Below the pieces are notes generated by a model. The model was not told the origin of the DNA, did no database searches, and saw nothing but the letters and a program-made list of their open reading frames with translations. From Jatrophihabitans sp. (lineage in GTDB: Bacteria; Actinomycetota; Actinomycetes; Mycobacteriales; Jatrophihabitantaceae): a stretch of DNA of 64,000 bases. The DNA is taken from assembly GCA_036399055.1 (NCBI GenBank), contig DASWNX010000030.1, positions 62,001-126,000 on the forward strand, written 5' to 3'. The translations under genes and the position numbers were made by a program. Shown here one piece after another: positions 63,180-64,000 of this stretch (positions are counted from its first letter, which is position 1; each line of letters starts with the position of its first letter).

Positions 63180-64000
63180 CGCCGCCGCCGGGTCTGCGTC
63201 CACACCTGGCGCACCGCGTACCAGGTCAGCCACAGCAGCAGCAGGTTGCGCAGCGCCAGGTCCAGTGTCACCAGCCACATATTCGAATGGGTCTTGAGCA
63301 GCGCGTTGTAGCCGACCGGAAAGACCAGCTGGGTGGCCACCGCGGTGACCAGCAGCACCCGGGCGAAGGTGCGCACCGCCGGGTTGGCCGGCGACCGGAC
63401 AGCCAGCGCGGCCGCCGGCCCGCCCAGCCACAGCAGGTACTGCGGGCTCAGGGTCTTGTTGGTGACCGTGACGATCAGCGTGGTCGCCAGGAAGATCCAG
63501 CCCAGCGTCTCAGCCGAGGGCGCCGCGGCCGAGAGCGCCCGCCACCAGAGCGTCATCAGCAACAGCCCGCCCAGCACCGTCAGCACGTTGGTCAGCTGGC
63601 TGGCCAGGTGCACGCCGGGGCCGAAGATCTCGAAGGCCTTGTACGGCGACAGCCGCACGTCCCAGGTGCCGACCGGGTCCACCATCCTGGCCAGCATCAG
63701 GGGGGTGGCGGCGACCGACTCGATCTGCAGGCCGCGAGCGGACTGCCAGCGCAGCGGCGACAGGGTCCGGCTGAGGCCGCCGAGCGCCAGGGCCAGGCCG
63801 CCGATCAGCACCGCCGTGCCGAAGAAGCCGGCCAGCACCTGCCGCCGGTCTCCTCGCCGGATCAGGAAGGTCGGCAGCATCACCACCGGCCACAGCTTCA
63901 GGGCGGCGCCGAACGCGGTCAGCGCGCCGGCCACCGCGGGCCGGCGGATCGCGGCCAGCACCGCGCCGCCGGCCAGCACGGCGGGCACCAGGTCGAAGCG
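63176..64000 (-). CDS. GT87-like (DUF2029) polyprenyl-phosphate-mannose-dependent mannosyltransferase, 5' end cut by window
   Basis: C-terminal 274 codons visible; the frame is open at the window edge. RFDLVPAVLAGGAVLAAIRRPAVAGALTAFGAALKLWPVV resembles the RFDL...K.WP stretch of GT87 enzymes, followed by several membrane spans and TVTNKTLSPQYLLWLGGP, the conserved QYLLWL region. GT87 enzymes add mannose to lipoglycans outside the membrane. Operon with the DUF2079 gene. Confidence 0.8.
   Translation of the reverse strand, partial: RFDLVPAVLAGGAVLAAIRRPAVAGALTAFGAALKLWPVVMLPTFLIRRGDRRQVLAGFFGTAVLIGGLALALGGLSRTLSPLRWQSARGLQIESVAATPLMLARMVDPVGTWDVRLSPYKAFEIFGPGVHLASQLTNVLTVLGGLLLMTLWWRALSAAAPSAETLGWIFLATTLIVTVTNKTLSPQYLLWLGGPAAALAVRSPANPAVRTFARVLLVTAVATQLVFPVGYNALLKTHSNMWLVTLDLALRNLLLLWLTWYAVRQVWTQTRRRR

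Overview
The window is dense, very GC-rich bacterial DNA. Short divergent and convergent spacers, ATGA/GTGA start-stop overlaps, many GTG starts, an ImuA'/ImuB/DnaE2 SOS mutasome, PspC-type sensor kinases and DUF222/HNH proteins all point to a high-GC Actinomycetota chromosome. Two local gene orders match those I know from Mycobacterium tuberculosis: pruC-pruA-pruB (Rv1186c-Rv1188) and GtrA-purK-purE with fadE25 nearby (Rv3277-Rv3274c). Type IV pilus genes argue against Mycobacterium itself. I cannot name the genus.

Layout. 1-3770: type IV pilus motor operon pilB-pilT-pilC (minus; pilC runs off the left edge), preceded by a leader with a strong hairpin. 3887-7500: SOS-controlled error-prone polymerase dnaE2. 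7501-9110: AT-richer islet with one orphan putative lipoprotein. 9115-16046: LysE exporter, S9 peptidase, RecQ-family helicase with a phosphoribosyltransferase-like C-terminus, a small membrane protein and a class V aminotransferase. 16193-18684: response regulator and sensor kinase. 18749-22969: proline catabolism (PucR-type regulator, pruA, pruB). 22997-25558: imuA'-imuB under a textbook LexA box. 25684-29253: YchJ-like protein, GtrA, alpha/beta hydrolase, purK-purE. 29250-33030: an unusual membrane-anchored hydrolase fused to an ABC ATPase, followed by its ABC-2 permease. 33131-39142: an accessory stretch with MazEF, an orphan protein, a PPOX-fold protein, a phosphotransferase, a broken gene, an HNH/DUF222 protein and a methyltransferase. 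39143-43152: UDP-sugar dehydrogenase, FadE25-like acyl-CoA dehydrogenase, MalY/PatB aminotransferase. 43522-48682: large secreted NIDO/PxKF metalloprotease and a lipoprotein. 49066-51345: octamer repeat array, alcohol dehydrogenase, murB. 51514-55610: PepSY-like protein with an OmpR-type two-component system and an orphan membrane protein. 55649-59088: PspC protein divergent from a PspC kinase and LuxR-type regulator. 59152-61614: pcrA/uvrD helicase. 61716-64000: two membrane proteins of cell-envelope glycan type (DUF2079 and a GT87-like enzyme, truncated by the right edge).

How the parts work together. dnaE2 and imuA'-imuB lie about 15 kb apart but share LexA boxes placed against the core promoter, so they form one DNA-damage regulon. 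More than a dozen genes show a TANNNT -10 element only 6-8 nt before an ATG or GTG, so leaderless mRNAs look common, and I used this to choose several starts. A second recurring theme is short tandem duplication, both in frame inside proteins (RecQ, hydrolase-ABC fusion, response regulator tail, PurE N-terminus) and just after stop codons in convergent spacers.
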